A program made the position numbers and the translations under genes. From Nioella aestuarii (GTDB lineage: Bacteria; Pseudomonadota; Alphaproteobacteria; Rhodobacterales; Rhodobacteraceae), in NCBI RefSeq assembly GCF_050896395.1, contig NZ_JBPBBA010000004.1, positions 124,001 through 188,000 of the forward strand: DNA of 64,000 nt. The letters are read 5' to 3'. Below the pieces are notes generated by a model. That model saw only the letters and a program-made list of their open reading frames with translations. It ran no database searches and was not told the origin of the DNA. Position 1 is the stretch's first letter. Every line of letters begins with the position of its first letter. This document shows, piece by piece, positions 35,112-44,254 of the stretch.

Positions 35112-35851
35112 TGGTCGGGTCCTTTCTGGTTGGTCAGCGCACCGGAGGTGAGGAACAGTGTCAGGAGCGGGGCGAGGTCGAGCCCCGGCGCGGCCTCGAT
35201 GGCGCGCTCAAGCGCAAGGGCGATAGTCGTGCGCCCGTCGAGCGCCTGAGCGAAGGCAATGCCACCTGCGGGCAGCAGATGCGGGATCGGGTCAAAGTCG
35301 GGCCGCGTGACAATGACGGTTTCGGCCACGGGCTGCGGTTTGGGGGCATCGGGTTGCGTATTGCGGCGCCAGATCCCGTGGATCGGATAGGGCGACGTGA
35401 TGATCTGGGTGGCGGGCGCGAGGGTTGGGGTCAGTTCCATCAGCGTTTCCGGGTCCAGGCCAGCGGTGTTCAGCGGGTCCGCATCGGCGGCGTGGTAAGA
35501 CCGGCGGATCGCCAGCTCCAGCCGGGCGATGTCGGCGAGGTAAGGGTAGGCCGCAAGGGGTTGAAACCCTTCCAGAAAGTCCGGCATCGCCTGCCCATAT
35601 TGTGACAGGGCGCGGCTGGTGGGCGGATGGGTGCGAGAGAATATGAGCGCCAGCGTCTTGAAGCTTTTCTCGCCCAGAAGCTTGGCGAGCACCGGAAAGC
35701 CCGTCTCCAGCGCCTCAGACAGCGAGGCGGCAAGGTTGTTGCGGTAGACGTTGAAGCGTTTGCCCGCCGGGCGGCCCTTTGGGTCAACCATACCGGCGGG
35801 GACCGGGGCGGCGGGATCGAGGATTGCGGCGGTGAAGTCGGATTGTTGCAT
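35108..35851 (-). CDS. bufC: DUF2063 (BufC/HvfC-type) partner of the MNIO enzyme
   Basis: 247 residues. The N-terminal domain has Y-R-N-N-L-A-A-S-L-S-E-A-L-E-T-G-F-P-V and F-L-E-G-F, standard for DUF2063, which acts as the precursor-binding partner of DUF692 oxidases. The C-terminal half is less conserved. Four bases after bufB. Confidence 0.88.
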   Translation of the reverse strand: MQQSDFTAAILDPAAPVPAGMVDPKGRPAGKRFNVYRNNLAASLSEALETGFPVLAKLLGEKSFKTLALIFSRTHPPTSRALSQYGQAMPDFLEGFQPLAAYPYLADIARLELAIRRSYHAADADPLNTAGLDPETLMELTPTLAPATQIITSPYPIHGIWRRNTQPDAPKPQPVAETVIVTRPDFDPIPHLLPAGGIAFAQALDGRTTIALALERAIEAAPGLDLAPLLTLFLTSGALTNQKGPDQ

Positions 35852-35855
35852 CGGA

Positions 35856-36710
35856 TCACACCAGAGCCACTTGCAGGATCGCCGCGGCGCGGGCGGCCTC
35901 GGCCTCCAGCACCGGGAAATCGGGGACGTTGTTGTCCCATTCTACCAGCGTGGGCTTGGCCCCGCCGCGGGCGATAGTATGGGCGTAGAGCGTCCAGACC
36001 GGATCGACCACTTCGCGCCCATGGCTGTCGATCAGCAGCGGCGCGCCGTGCTCGTCTTCATCCTCATCATGGCCGCCCAGATGGATCTCACCCACCTGCG
36101 CCAGTGGGAACGCGTCGACATAGGCGACCGGGTCCCAGTTCTGGTTGGTGGCGGACACGAAGACATTGTTCACATCCAAGAGCAGCCCGCAGCCGGTGCG
36201 CTTTGCGATTTCCGAAAGAAACGTGACCTCATCCATCGTGGACTCGGCAAAGGCGAGGTATGTGGAGGGGTTTTCCAGCAGCATCGGACGCCCCAGAACT
36301 TCTTGCAGTTCATCGATATGGGCGCAGACGCGGGTCAATGTGGCCTCGGTATAGGGCAGGGGCAGCAGGTCGTTCAGGTAGTGGTCGCCATGGGTGGACC
36401 AAGCGAGATGTTCCGAGAAACTGGCGGGGTTCAGCCACTCGCAAAGATGCTTGAGGCGGGAGAGGTGATCGGGATCGAGCGGGCCTTCACCACCGATGGA
36501 GAGGCCCACACCGTGGACCGAAATCGGGAAGCGGTCTGCCAAAGCGCGGAGCTGTGCCAGCGGACGGCCGCCATCGCCCATGTAGTTCTCTGCATGGATC
36601 TCCAACCAGCTGACTGCGCCGGGCGCGGAGATAAGCGATTGGAAATGCTGGGGTTTGTATCCGATGCCCGAAAGGTTGGGCAAACGGTTATCCTGCGCGA
36701 GATCGTACAT
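35856..36710 (-). CDS. bufB: DUF692/MNIO-family oxidase (BufB-type)
   Basis: 284 residues with a TIM-barrel of the multinuclear non-heme iron oxidase (MbnB/TglH) family: GLSIGGEGPLD, S-E-H-L-A-W-S, L-E-N-P-S-T-Y-L, L-L-D-V-N-N-V-F-V-S and H-L-G-G-H-D-E. The His and Asp/Glu residues bind the iron cluster. Such enzymes convert precursor cysteines to thiooxazole or similar heterocycles. The precursor lies 70 bp upstream. Confidence 0.93.
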   Translation of the reverse strand: MYDLAQDNRLPNLSGIGYKPQHFQSLISAPGAVSWLEIHAENYMGDGGRPLAQLRALADRFPISVHGVGLSIGGEGPLDPDHLSRLKHLCEWLNPASFSEHLAWSTHGDHYLNDLLPLPYTEATLTRVCAHIDELQEVLGRPMLLENPSTYLAFAESTMDEVTFLSEIAKRTGCGLLLDVNNVFVSATNQNWDPVAYVDAFPLAQVGEIHLGGHDEDEDEHGAPLLIDSHGREVVDPVWTLYAHTIARGGAKPTLVEWDNNVPDFPVLEAEAARAAAILQVALV

Positions 36711-36779
36711 GGCGTGTCCCTTGGGTCTTGTGCAGACAAACCCCCGGCCCTTGGTGGCCAGGGGCAGGTCATGATTGGA

Positions 36780-37151
36780 TCAGCCGTCCATCATCATGAC
36801 ATCGCGGTACTGGGCCAGAACGTCCTCGGCCAGACCATCGGGAAGGTCACGGGCCAGGCCGATGTAACCGTCGGCTTCCAGCGAGGCCTCGGATTCGCCC
36901 ATGCGGCCGTCGGGCAATTCGATCTCAGCGCAGGTGCCGGCGGGGACCAGCGTCCAGGCGTTGCCCTGATAATCGATGGTGGAGGAACCGGCGCAGGTGG
37001 TGCCGGGACCAGCGGCGCAGCCGTTCTCACCGGCCAGCGAAACGCCGTAGCATTTTTCCATCGCCTGCGCCGAGGCGGAGGTGGCGGTAACGGCACCAAG
37101 CGCGGCGGCAACGGCGCCCATCAGGGCCAGCGATTTGATTTGGGTCGACAT
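36780..37151 (-). CDS. bufA: Bufferin-type metallophore precursor (DUF2282)
   Basis: From ATG 37151 the product has 123 residues: signal peptide ending T-S-A-S-A-Q-A (residues 1-30), then M-E-K-C-Y-G. Four cysteines lie at 34, 45, 53 and 74, the last in G-T-C-A-E-I. They are the sites expected to be modified by BufB to give a periplasmic copper-chelating peptide. About 45 residues follow the last Cys (an acidic tail ending V-M-M-M-D-G), longer than the usual short end of DUF2282 proteins. The family role (copper binding) is from published work on Caulobacter bufferins. Confidence 0.85.
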   Translation of the reverse strand: MSTQIKSLALMGAVAAALGAVTATSASAQAMEKCYGVSLAGENGCAAGPGTTCAGSSTIDYQGNAWTLVPAGTCAEIELPDGRMGESEASLEADGYIGLARDLPDGLAEDVLAQYRDVMMMDG

Positions 37152-37504
37152 TGGGTAGCTCCCTTGAAACTGATAATTTCCGTGTCCCACCCGACGATCG
37201 GGTGATGGGAAAGTGGTAAGTCGCCGGGTCGATCACTGGCCAGTCACAGGCCCGTCAACCACGCGTGCGTGACCTGTTGTCAGGGCGGCGTGAGGCCGGT
37301 TAATTGGGCCAAGACGTGTGATTATCGATTGAATTCAGGGGATTGGATAAAAGATTCCTCCTAGGGGAAGGTGACGGATTTTTGCCTGCCGTAACCTACG
37401 GTCCGGGAAATGTTTCAACCGAAAGTGGTGCTTTGGGCTTGGCTCTCTGCCGGATCGTGCCTATCTCGGGGTCCGAACAGGCAAGACAGTATCGGAGAGC
37501 CTTC
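37152..37504. other. 353-bp promoter region upstream of bufA and the 37505 gene
   Basis: Divergent region with no supported gene and no recognisable metal-response box that I can name. CGGAGAG precedes the ATG at 37505. Confidence 0.4.
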
Positions 37505-37873
37505 ATGCGCAACGCAGCCCTCGTTCTGGGAATCATAGGCGGCATTCTGGGAATGATCGTCGGGTTCTTCGGCTATGGTTACGTGACCTTTATCGACACA
37601 TTCGGCGAGGTGCCTGACATTGCCAGCCAGGTGGAAAACCCCGATCTGATCAAGGCGGCCAGTATCATTTCCCCCATTCTGGCACTGGCTGGTGGGGCCA
37701 TGGCGCGGGCGCGGGCGCTGTGGGGCGGGATCTTCCTGCTGCTGTCGGCGGCGGGGATGTATTATGCCTTTGGCTTTGGTGTTTTCACCATGTTCCCGAT
37801 TGCGCTGTGTGGTCTGGGTGGCCTGCTGGCCATCGCGGCTGGACGGCCGGATGAGGAAGTGAGCCACTTCTGA
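37505..37873 (+). CDS. Small hypothetical membrane protein
   Basis: From ATG 37505, 122 residues with about four helices, starting MRNAALVLGIIGGILGMIVG. The pattern of a Gly-rich first helix and A-R-A-R-A-L-W-G-G resembles DUF4064-like small membrane proteins, but that is tentative. GGAGAG gives the ribosome site. Divergent from bufA. Confidence 0.65.
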   Translation: MRNAALVLGIIGGILGMIVGFFGYGYVTFIDTFGEVPDIASQVENPDLIKAASIISPILALAGGAMARARALWGGIFLLLSAAGMYYAFGFGVFTMFPIALCGLGGLLAIAAGRPDEEVSHF

Positions 37874-37876
37874 GCG

Positions 37877-38944
37877 CTAGAGCACGGCGCGCAACACCGA
37901 CAAAGCGCCGCGTTTCCAAGGCACCCGGTGCGTGACGCCCGCGCCCTTGGCGATCCGGTCGCGGTTCGCCAGATACCAGTCAAAGTTGCGCAGCAGCGCG
38001 TCGATGTTGGAATACCGTGGGGTGTAGCCCAACTTGTCGCGGGCGCGGTCGATGCTGACGAAACTGTCCTTCGACGCGGTCTCATAGATCCATTTGTAGA
38101 GTGGCGAGAGATGCACCGCCTCCAGCCCGCGCAGGGTCCAGATGGCGGGCGTTGCGGGAAAACCGATGATATGCTTGCCAAAACCCGCCCGGTCCAGCAC
38201 CGCCTGAAAACTCTCACGCATGGTGCCGAACTCTGCCGCGCCAATGTTGAACGTGTCGTTCACCGTGTCGGCCTCGCCAAAAGCGGTCAGACAGATCGCC
38301 GCGTTCAGATCATCCACATCGAGGAGCTGATAGCGGTTCTGCCCTGATCCCAAAACAGGGAAGTTATGTCCTGTGGAGGCGAAATCATACAGCAGCTCAA
38401 ACGCCCCGAGCCGTTCCGGCCCGACGAAGCTTTTAGGTCGGAGGACCGGCAGCACCAGGCCGTCGGAGCGGTATTGACGGCACAGCCGTTCGGCCATCAC
38501 CTTGGAATCGCCATAGGGCCCCACACCCTGCATCGGGTCGGCCTCCACCAGCGGGTGGTGATCGGGGATGCCATAGACCGCGGTCGAAGAGATATGGACG
38601 AAGCGCCCGATACCCTTTCGCAGCGCCGACTTCAGCAGCAAATGAGTGCCATCGGCGTTGGTTGAATAAATCTCTTCTTGGCTTGCAAGGGGCAAAGCGG
38701 CGGCGCAGTGCACCACGATATCGACCCCGTCGAAGGCGCGATCATGGAGTGTCTGGTCGCGGATATCACCTTGCAGAACGTCTATGAGGTCCGCCTCCGG
38801 GTAGGTGAAGGGCGCGATATCCCAACTGCGCAGGGAATGACCCTGCGCCAGAAGGTGCCGGATCAGGTTGATCCCCAGGAAACCGGCACCGCCGGTGACG
38901 AGGATGGTCCTTTTGCGATCAGAGAAGGTGCTTGGCGTTGTCAT
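37877..38944 (-). CDS. NAD-dependent epimerase/dehydratase
   Basis: 355 residues, extended SDR. The Rossmann motif is TGGAGFLG near residue 17, and the catalytic region reads S-S-T-A-V-Y-G, then Y-G-D-S-K. The substrate is likely a nucleotide sugar, not definable. Convergent with the small membrane gene. Confidence 0.88.
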   Translation of the reverse strand: MTTPSTFSDRKRTILVTGGAGFLGINLIRHLLAQGHSLRSWDIAPFTYPEADLIDVLQGDIRDQTLHDRAFDGVDIVVHCAAALPLASQEEIYSTNADGTHLLLKSALRKGIGRFVHISSTAVYGIPDHHPLVEADPMQGVGPYGDSKVMAERLCRQYRSDGLVLPVLRPKSFVGPERLGAFELLYDFASTGHNFPVLGSGQNRYQLLDVDDLNAAICLTAFGEADTVNDTFNIGAAEFGTMRESFQAVLDRAGFGKHIIGFPATPAIWTLRGLEAVHLSPLYKWIYETASKDSFVSIDRARDKLGYTPRYSNIDALLRNFDWYLANRDRIAKGAGVTHRVPWKRGALSVLRAVL

Positions 38945-38993
38945 TCACTCACTAATGCCGTGTTTCTTCCGGCAGGATATGATCTGGATCAAC

Positions 38994-39025
38994 GAAAAAG
39001 GCCGGCCCCTATCGGGACCGGCCTT
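38994..39025 (-). terminator. Intrinsic terminator of thrS
   Basis: AAGGCCGG (38998-39005) pairs with CCGGCCTT (39018-39025). On the minus strand a run of five T follows. Lies 22 bp past the thrS stop. Confidence 0.85.
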
Positions 39026-39046
39026 GGAGTTTGATCACATAACAGA

Positions 39047-41026
39047 TCAGCGGAGATCGGGCGCGACCGCATCCGCGGCGAGAGAGGCCACAACCTCATT
39101 CAGTCCCAGAACCGAGGTCTGTTTTTCCCCAAGGCGGCGCAGCGTAACCGTGCGCTCCTCCACCTCTTTGCGGCCAATGGCGAGGATCACCGGAACCTTG
39201 CCCACAGAGTGCTCGCGGACCTTGTAGTTGATCTTTTCGTTGCGAATATCGGCCTCGGCCCGAACACCTTGCGCAGTCAGGGCGGCGACGACCTCCTGCA
39301 CATACTCATCGGCCTCGGACACGATGGAAGCCACGACCACCTGGCGCGGGGCCAGCCAGAAGGGCAGCTTGCCTTCCCAGTTCTCGATCAGGATGCCGAT
39401 GAAGCGTTCGAACGACCCAAGGCAGGCGCGGTGCAGCATGAAGGGCCGGTGCTTGGCCCCATCCTCACCCGTATAGTTCGCATCCAGCCTCTCTGGCAGG
39501 TTCGGGTCCACCTGGAACGTGCCGCATTGCCAGACCCGGCCAATCGCGTCGGTCAGGTAGAAGTCGAGCTTGGGTCCGTAGAACGCCCCGTCGCCCGGTT
39601 CCAGCGTGTAATTGCGGCCAACGGCCTTGATCGCGTTTTCCAGCGCGCCTTCGACATAGTCCCAGCTTTCATCGCTGCCCACGCGCTTTTCGGGGCGGGT
39701 GGCGAAGCGGATTTCAAATTCGGGGAAGCCAAGTTCCGCATAGACATTGGCCAGGAAGTCGATGAAGCGGGCGCATTCTTCCTGGATCTGATCCTCGGTG
39801 CAGAAGATGTGCGCGTCATCCTGGGTAAAGCCACGCACCCGCATGATGCCATGCAGGGCACCCGACGGCTCGAACCGCGCGCAGGAACCGAATTCAGCCA
39901 GTCGCAGGGGCAGGTCGCGATAGCTTTTCTGACCTTGGTTGAATACCTGAACGTGACAGGGGCAGTTCATCGGCTTGAGCGCATTGATCCGCGTTTCGGC
40001 CCGGTTTTTGGCGCTGGCATCGTCATTCTCGCCGTCGCGGCTTTCGTCCACTTCGACAATGAACATGTGATGCTGGTACTTTTCCCAGTGGCCAGAGGCT
40101 TCCCACAGCTTGCGGTCCACGACCTGAGGCGTGTTGATTTCGCGGTAGCCGCCAGCGCGCTGTTTGCGGCGCATGTAGTCCTGCAACGTGGTGTAGATGG
40201 TCCAGCCATTGGGGTGCCAGAAGACCTGACCGGGGGCTTCTTCCTGCATGTGGAAGAGGTTCATCTCGCGGCCAAGCTTGCGGTGGTCGCGCTTGGCGGC
40301 CTCCTCCAGCATCGTCAGATGCGCCTTGAGATCGTTCTTGTTGCGGAAGGCGACGCCGTAGATGCGCTGCAACATCGCGCGCTTGCTGTCGCCGCGCCAA
40401 TAGGCGCCCGCGACGTTCATCAGTTTGAAGGCATCCGCCGGAACCTGACCGGTATGCTGAAGATGCGGGCCTCGGCACAGATCCTGCCAATGCCCGTGCC
40501 AATACATACGCAGAGGTTCGTTGCCGGGAATGGCCTCGATCAGCTCCACTTTGTAGGGCTCGTTATTGGCCTCATAGAACTTCACGGCGCGGTCACGATC
40601 CCAGATTTCGGTGGTCACGGGATCGCGGCGGTTGATGATCTCACGCATCTTCGCTTCGATCTGGCCGAGGTCTTCCGGGGTGAAAGGCTCCGACCGGTCG
40701 AAATCGTAGTACCAGCCGTTTTCAATCACCGGGCCGATGGTGACTTTCACGTCTGGCCAGATCTCCTGCACGGCGCGGGCCATGATATGGGCGCAGTCAT
40801 GGCGGATCAGCTCCAGCGCCTGCGCGTCGTCCTGCATGGTGTGAATGGCGATGGAGGCATTGTCCTCGATCGGCCATTGCATGTCCCAATGGGCACCGTT
40901 CACGGTGGCGGAAATGGCCTTCTTGGCCAAGGAATTGGAAATGCCGGCGGCCACATCGGCAGGCGTCACGCCAGCCGCGTAGTCACGGGAATTGCCATCG
41001 GGGAAAGTCAGGGAAATCTGGGCCAT
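39047..41026 (-). CDS. thrS: Threonyl-tRNA synthetase
   Basis: From ATG 41026 the product has 659 residues, starting MAQISLTFPDG. Order: TGS domain (1-62), SAD editing domain with H-D-C-A-H near residue 75, class II catalytic core with R-V-R-G-F-T-Q-D-D-A-H near residue 380, and C-terminal anticodon-binding domain. It charges tRNA-Thr. Conserved length; the frame extends upstream without similarity. No T-box or other leader motif was seen. Confidence 0.96.
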   Translation of the reverse strand: MAQISLTFPDGNSRDYAAGVTPADVAAGISNSLAKKAISATVNGAHWDMQWPIEDNASIAIHTMQDDAQALELIRHDCAHIMARAVQEIWPDVKVTIGPVIENGWYYDFDRSEPFTPEDLGQIEAKMREIINRRDPVTTEIWDRDRAVKFYEANNEPYKVELIEAIPGNEPLRMYWHGHWQDLCRGPHLQHTGQVPADAFKLMNVAGAYWRGDSKRAMLQRIYGVAFRNKNDLKAHLTMLEEAAKRDHRKLGREMNLFHMQEEAPGQVFWHPNGWTIYTTLQDYMRRKQRAGGYREINTPQVVDRKLWEASGHWEKYQHHMFIVEVDESRDGENDDASAKNRAETRINALKPMNCPCHVQVFNQGQKSYRDLPLRLAEFGSCARFEPSGALHGIMRVRGFTQDDAHIFCTEDQIQEECARFIDFLANVYAELGFPEFEIRFATRPEKRVGSDESWDYVEGALENAIKAVGRNYTLEPGDGAFYGPKLDFYLTDAIGRVWQCGTFQVDPNLPERLDANYTGEDGAKHRPFMLHRACLGSFERFIGILIENWEGKLPFWLAPRQVVVASIVSEADEYVQEVVAALTAQGVRAEADIRNEKINYKVREHSVGKVPVILAIGRKEVEERTVTLRRLGEKQTSVLGLNEVVASLAADAVAPDLR

Positions 41027-41332
41027 CTGGCACAAGCTCCTCGTCGGTTTGGCGCCCACGGAACGCCCGGTTGCGGGTATATGGTTTCGGGGGGCAGAGG
41101 TGACGCCTGGCGCGCCCTGTGTCAAGGGTGGATGCACCCGCCCGGCCTGATCCCGTACCCTTGCCATTCACCTGAACACCGTCTGTCCACGTTAATAGGG
41201 CGGGGGAGGCCCTTGCTTGACGCAATGTCATCCCGATCAAAGGCCACCATTTTTCGGGCGCCTGGCTATAATTTCTTGTTCCCAAGCCGTGCCACGGGCA
41301 AAACCATGGGAAAAAGAGGAGGCAACCGGACC
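41027..41332. other. 306-bp divergent region of thrS and the hydrolase genes
   Basis: No supported gene. The final 27 bases hold a strong GAGGAGG ribosome site for the hydrolase; an ATG at 41306 could extend that protein by nine residues. Confidence 0.4.
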
Positions 41333-42079
41333 ATGACCCCACAGACGCTGACCACACGGCAGGGACGCACCATCGCCTTTCACCAGAGCGCGGGCGCGGG
41401 ACCGGGCGTGGTGTTTCTGGGCGGGCTGAAATCCGACATGCAGGGCAGCAAGGCGCTGCATCTGGAGGCCTGGGCCAAGCGCACGGGCCGGGCCTTTCTG
41501 CGGTTTGACTATTCCGGGCATGGCGAAAGTTCTGGCCAGTTCACCGATGGGTGTATAGGCGATTGGGCCGAAGATGCCGAGGCCGCGATTATCACGCTGA
41601 CCGAAGGCCCGCAAATCCTTGTGGGATCGTCCATGGGTGGCTGGCAGTCGCTGCTCTTTGCGCGAAAACACCCGGATCTGGTGGCCGGTCTGGTGGGTAT
41701 CGCCGCTGCCCCCGATTTCACCGAGGACGGCATGTGGGGCAGCTGGTCTGATGCCCAGAAGGCCGAGATGGCTGCGACAGGGCAGGTTGCTTTGCCATCG
41801 GACTATGGAGAGCCCTACATCATCACAAAACGCATGATCGAGGATGGCCGCAATCAACTGGTCCTGCGTAGCCCGCTTGTGATCAATGCTCCCGTGCGAT
41901 TGTTACAAGGCACGGCGGATGCGGATGTGGACATGTCCGTTGCCTTGCGCCTGCTTGCCCATGTGGAGGGGCCGGATATCCGGCTGGAACTGGTGAAGGG
42001 TGCCGATCACCGCTTTTCCGATGACTATTGCCTGTCGCGCATCGAGGCGGCGATCGAGGATGTTCTGACCCATGTTTAG
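41333..42079 (+). CDS. Alpha/beta-hydrolase, short form
   Basis: 248 residues from ATG 41333. The nucleophile elbow G-S-S-M-G-G and D-Y-S-G-H-G-E-S near the N-terminus fit an esterase or thioesterase-like alpha/beta-hydrolase of the palmitoyl-protein thioesterase ABHD10 type. Catalytic His may be in G-A-D-H-R-F-S. Followed by a second hydrolase overlapping by eight bases. Confidence 0.85.
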   Translation: MTPQTLTTRQGRTIAFHQSAGAGPGVVFLGGLKSDMQGSKALHLEAWAKRTGRAFLRFDYSGHGESSGQFTDGCIGDWAEDAEAAIITLTEGPQILVGSSMGGWQSLLFARKHPDLVAGLVGIAAAPDFTEDGMWGSWSDAQKAEMAATGQVALPSDYGEPYIITKRMIEDGRNQLVLRSPLVINAPVRLLQGTADADVDMSVALRLLAHVEGPDIRLELVKGADHRFSDDYCLSRIEAAIEDVLTHV

Positions 42080-43055
42080 ATTTCTGAAACGGCTCGTCCT
42101 GCTTGCCATCGCGGTGGTTGCACTTGCCGCTGGCCTTTTGTTTCTTGGCCCGCGAGAACGCATCGAACGCGGCGCACCTGCGTCCCTTGAAGGCAGGGGC
42201 ATCGCAGAGGTGCTGGCGGCGCGAGAAGCGGCCTTTTCCGACATTACTCCCGGTACAGAGGCGCGGGTGATCTGGGCCGGTGCACCCGAAACACAGACGC
42301 CGCTGTCGATCCTCTACCTGCACGGGTTTTCGGCCACATCTGAAGAAATCCGGCCGGTTCCCGACACGGTGGCCGAAGCACTTGGCGCGAACCTGATCTA
42401 TGCGCGCCTGTCTGGCCATGGTCGCGATGGTGATGCGCTGGCGGCGTCTACGGCAAGCGAATGGGCCGATGACGCGGCGCTGTTCCTCGATCTGGCACGC
42501 ATGGCCGGGGAACGGGTGCTGATCATGGGCACCTCGACAGGTGCGACGCTGGCGGCTTACGCGATGACGGAACCCGACATGGCTGAAAACGTGGCTGGCG
42601 TGGTAATGGTGTCGCCCAATTTCCGGGTCGCGAACCCCGCTGCCGCCATCACCGAACTGGCCTTTGCACGCCGTCTCGTACCGCTTTTGGCGGGTGAGGA
42701 ACGAGCATGGGAGGCGTTGAACGAAGGCCATGGTCGCTACTGGACGACTCGCTATGGAACCGGGGCCCTGACAAGCCTTGGAACCTTGATGCGAGAGGCA
42801 AGGAACCGCGACTACAGCGGTGTTTCGGCACCGGTTCTGGTGATTTTTTCAGAAAATGATCAGGTGGTTTCGGCAGCGGCCTCTCGTGAGTTTATCGCGG
42901 GCTGGGGCGGCCCTGTGACTCTGGCCCCACAGACCCTGCCCGAGACCGGCGCTGACCCTTATTTCCATGTGATTGCGGGCGATATTCTGAGCCCCGCAAT
43001 GACCGCGCCAGTGGCGGAAACGATCCTCGAATGGACGGCTGAAATCCTACCCTGA
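42072..43055 (+). CDS. Membrane-anchored alpha/beta-hydrolase
   Basis: 327 residues with an N-terminal helix M-F-R-F-L-K-R-L-V-L-L-A-I-A then a periplasmic-facing hydrolase. Elbow: G-T-S-T-G. Starts inside the end of the previous gene. Substrate unknown. Confidence 0.8.
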   Translation: MFRFLKRLVLLAIAVVALAAGLLFLGPRERIERGAPASLEGRGIAEVLAAREAAFSDITPGTEARVIWAGAPETQTPLSILYLHGFSATSEEIRPVPDTVAEALGANLIYARLSGHGRDGDALAASTASEWADDAALFLDLARMAGERVLIMGTSTGATLAAYAMTEPDMAENVAGVVMVSPNFRVANPAAAITELAFARRLVPLLAGEERAWEALNEGHGRYWTTRYGTGALTSLGTLMREARNRDYSGVSAPVLVIFSENDQVVSAAASREFIAGWGGPVTLAPQTLPETGADPYFHVIAGDILSPAMTAPVAETILEWTAEILP

Positions 43056-43063
43056 CAAGCGCC

Positions 43064-43121
43064 TGTTTCGGGGCGGTTTCGGTGGATGGGGTGAAAAACC
43101 CCTTGCCGAAACCGGTTTCGG
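43064..43121 (+). promoter_or_regulatory. Probable LacI-family operator region
   Basis: CCGAAACCGGTTTCGG, a perfect 16-bp palindrome, lies at 43106-43121, 33 bp before the regulator start. Two same-strand half-sites precede it: TGTTTCGG at 43064-43071 and GGTTTCGG at 43075-43082. The central CG-centred palindrome is what LacI-type dimers bind; autoregulation is likely. Confidence 0.7.
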
Positions 43122-43153
43122 AGCCGAGCGTTTGAGTCGGGAGAAGGAAAACT

Positions 43154-44209
43154 ATGTCCGTCGTTCAGTTCAAATCCGGCAATCGGGGCCGCGTCACGAT
43201 CAACGATCTGGCGCAGGAATTGGGGATTGCCAAGGGCACGGTCAGCCGGGCGCTCAATGGCTATCCTGATATCTCGGATGCGACCCGCCTGAGGGTAACG
43301 CGCATGGCCGAGCGCATGGGGTATCGGCCCATGGCGCAGGCGCAGGCGATCCGCACCGGGCTGTCCCGGTCTCTTGGGTTGGTTCTGAACGCGGGGCCGG
43401 GAAATGCACACAAGCCCTTCCTGACCGATTTCCTCGACGGGATCAGCCGCGCCGCTTCGGAAGAGGCCTGGTCCCTGACCGTCGCCACCGCCTTTGACGA
43501 GGAAGACGAGGTCGCCACAATGGCGCGACTTGTCGAGGAGCGGAAGGTTGATGGGTTCATCCTGCCACGTACCAAGATCCAGGATGCGCGCATCGACTTG
43601 CTGCGCAAATTGGAGGTTCCGTTTGTGCTCTATGGCCGCACAGGTGACCCCAAGGGCTGTGCCTGGTTCGACATTTCGGGCGAAGATGCCATGCGGGACG
43701 GGGTCTTGCGTATGGCGGGGATGGGACACCAGCGGATTGGCTTCATCAACGGTCTTACAGTCTACAATTACGCCACGCTGCGCCTTGACGGTTTCAAAGA
43801 GGGGCTGTCCAAAGCAGGCCTTCAGGTTGACGCCAACCTGATCCGAGACGGCGCAACCACCATCGCATCGGGTGAGGCCCTGGGGCATGAGCTGTTGGAT
43901 CAGCCCAATCCACCCACGGCGATTGTCTGTGCATTGGATCTGGCAGCGCTTGGGGTTTACCGCGCAGCAGAGGCGCGGGGGCTTGTCATCGGTCGCGACC
44001 TGTCGGTCCTGTCCTACGATGGCATTCCAGAGGCGGCCACAGCAACGCCTCCGCTGACCACTTACGCGGTCGATACCCGCGCTGCAGGCGCGCGTTTGGC
44101 AAAGATGCTGTTTGCCCTGATCCGGGGGGCCGCCCCCGACAAACTACGCGAAACCGTCCCGGCCCATCTGATCGCTCGCGGTTCTGATGGACGGGCACCC
44201 AATACCTGA
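43154..44209 (+). CDS. LacI-family transcriptional regulator
   Basis: 351 residues. The N-terminal HTH reads V-T-I-N-D-L-A-Q-E-L-G-I-A-K-G-T-V-S-R-A-L-N-G, followed by a periplasmic-binding-protein-like ligand domain. It likely binds the palindrome in front of it and controls the uptake operon downstream. The inducer would be the transported solute or its product. Confidence 0.93.
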   Translation: MSVVQFKSGNRGRVTINDLAQELGIAKGTVSRALNGYPDISDATRLRVTRMAERMGYRPMAQAQAIRTGLSRSLGLVLNAGPGNAHKPFLTDFLDGISRAASEEAWSLTVATAFDEEDEVATMARLVEERKVDGFILPRTKIQDARIDLLRKLEVPFVLYGRTGDPKGCAWFDISGEDAMRDGVLRMAGMGHQRIGFINGLTVYNYATLRLDGFKEGLSKAGLQVDANLIRDGATTIASGEALGHELLDQPNPPTAIVCALDLAALGVYRAAEARGLVIGRDLSVLSYDGIPEAATATPPLTTYAVDTRAAGARLAKMLFALIRGAAPDKLRETVPAHLIARGSDGRAPNT

Positions 44210-44254
44210 GTGCCGGGTGAACCCGGCGAAAGAGACCAACCAAGGGAGTGAACT

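Noticed and set aside
39209..41332. Very long open frame on the plus strand opposite thrS, joined to the hydrolase
   Set aside because: It is the antisense frame of thrS. The hydrolase has its own ribosome site and start at 41333.
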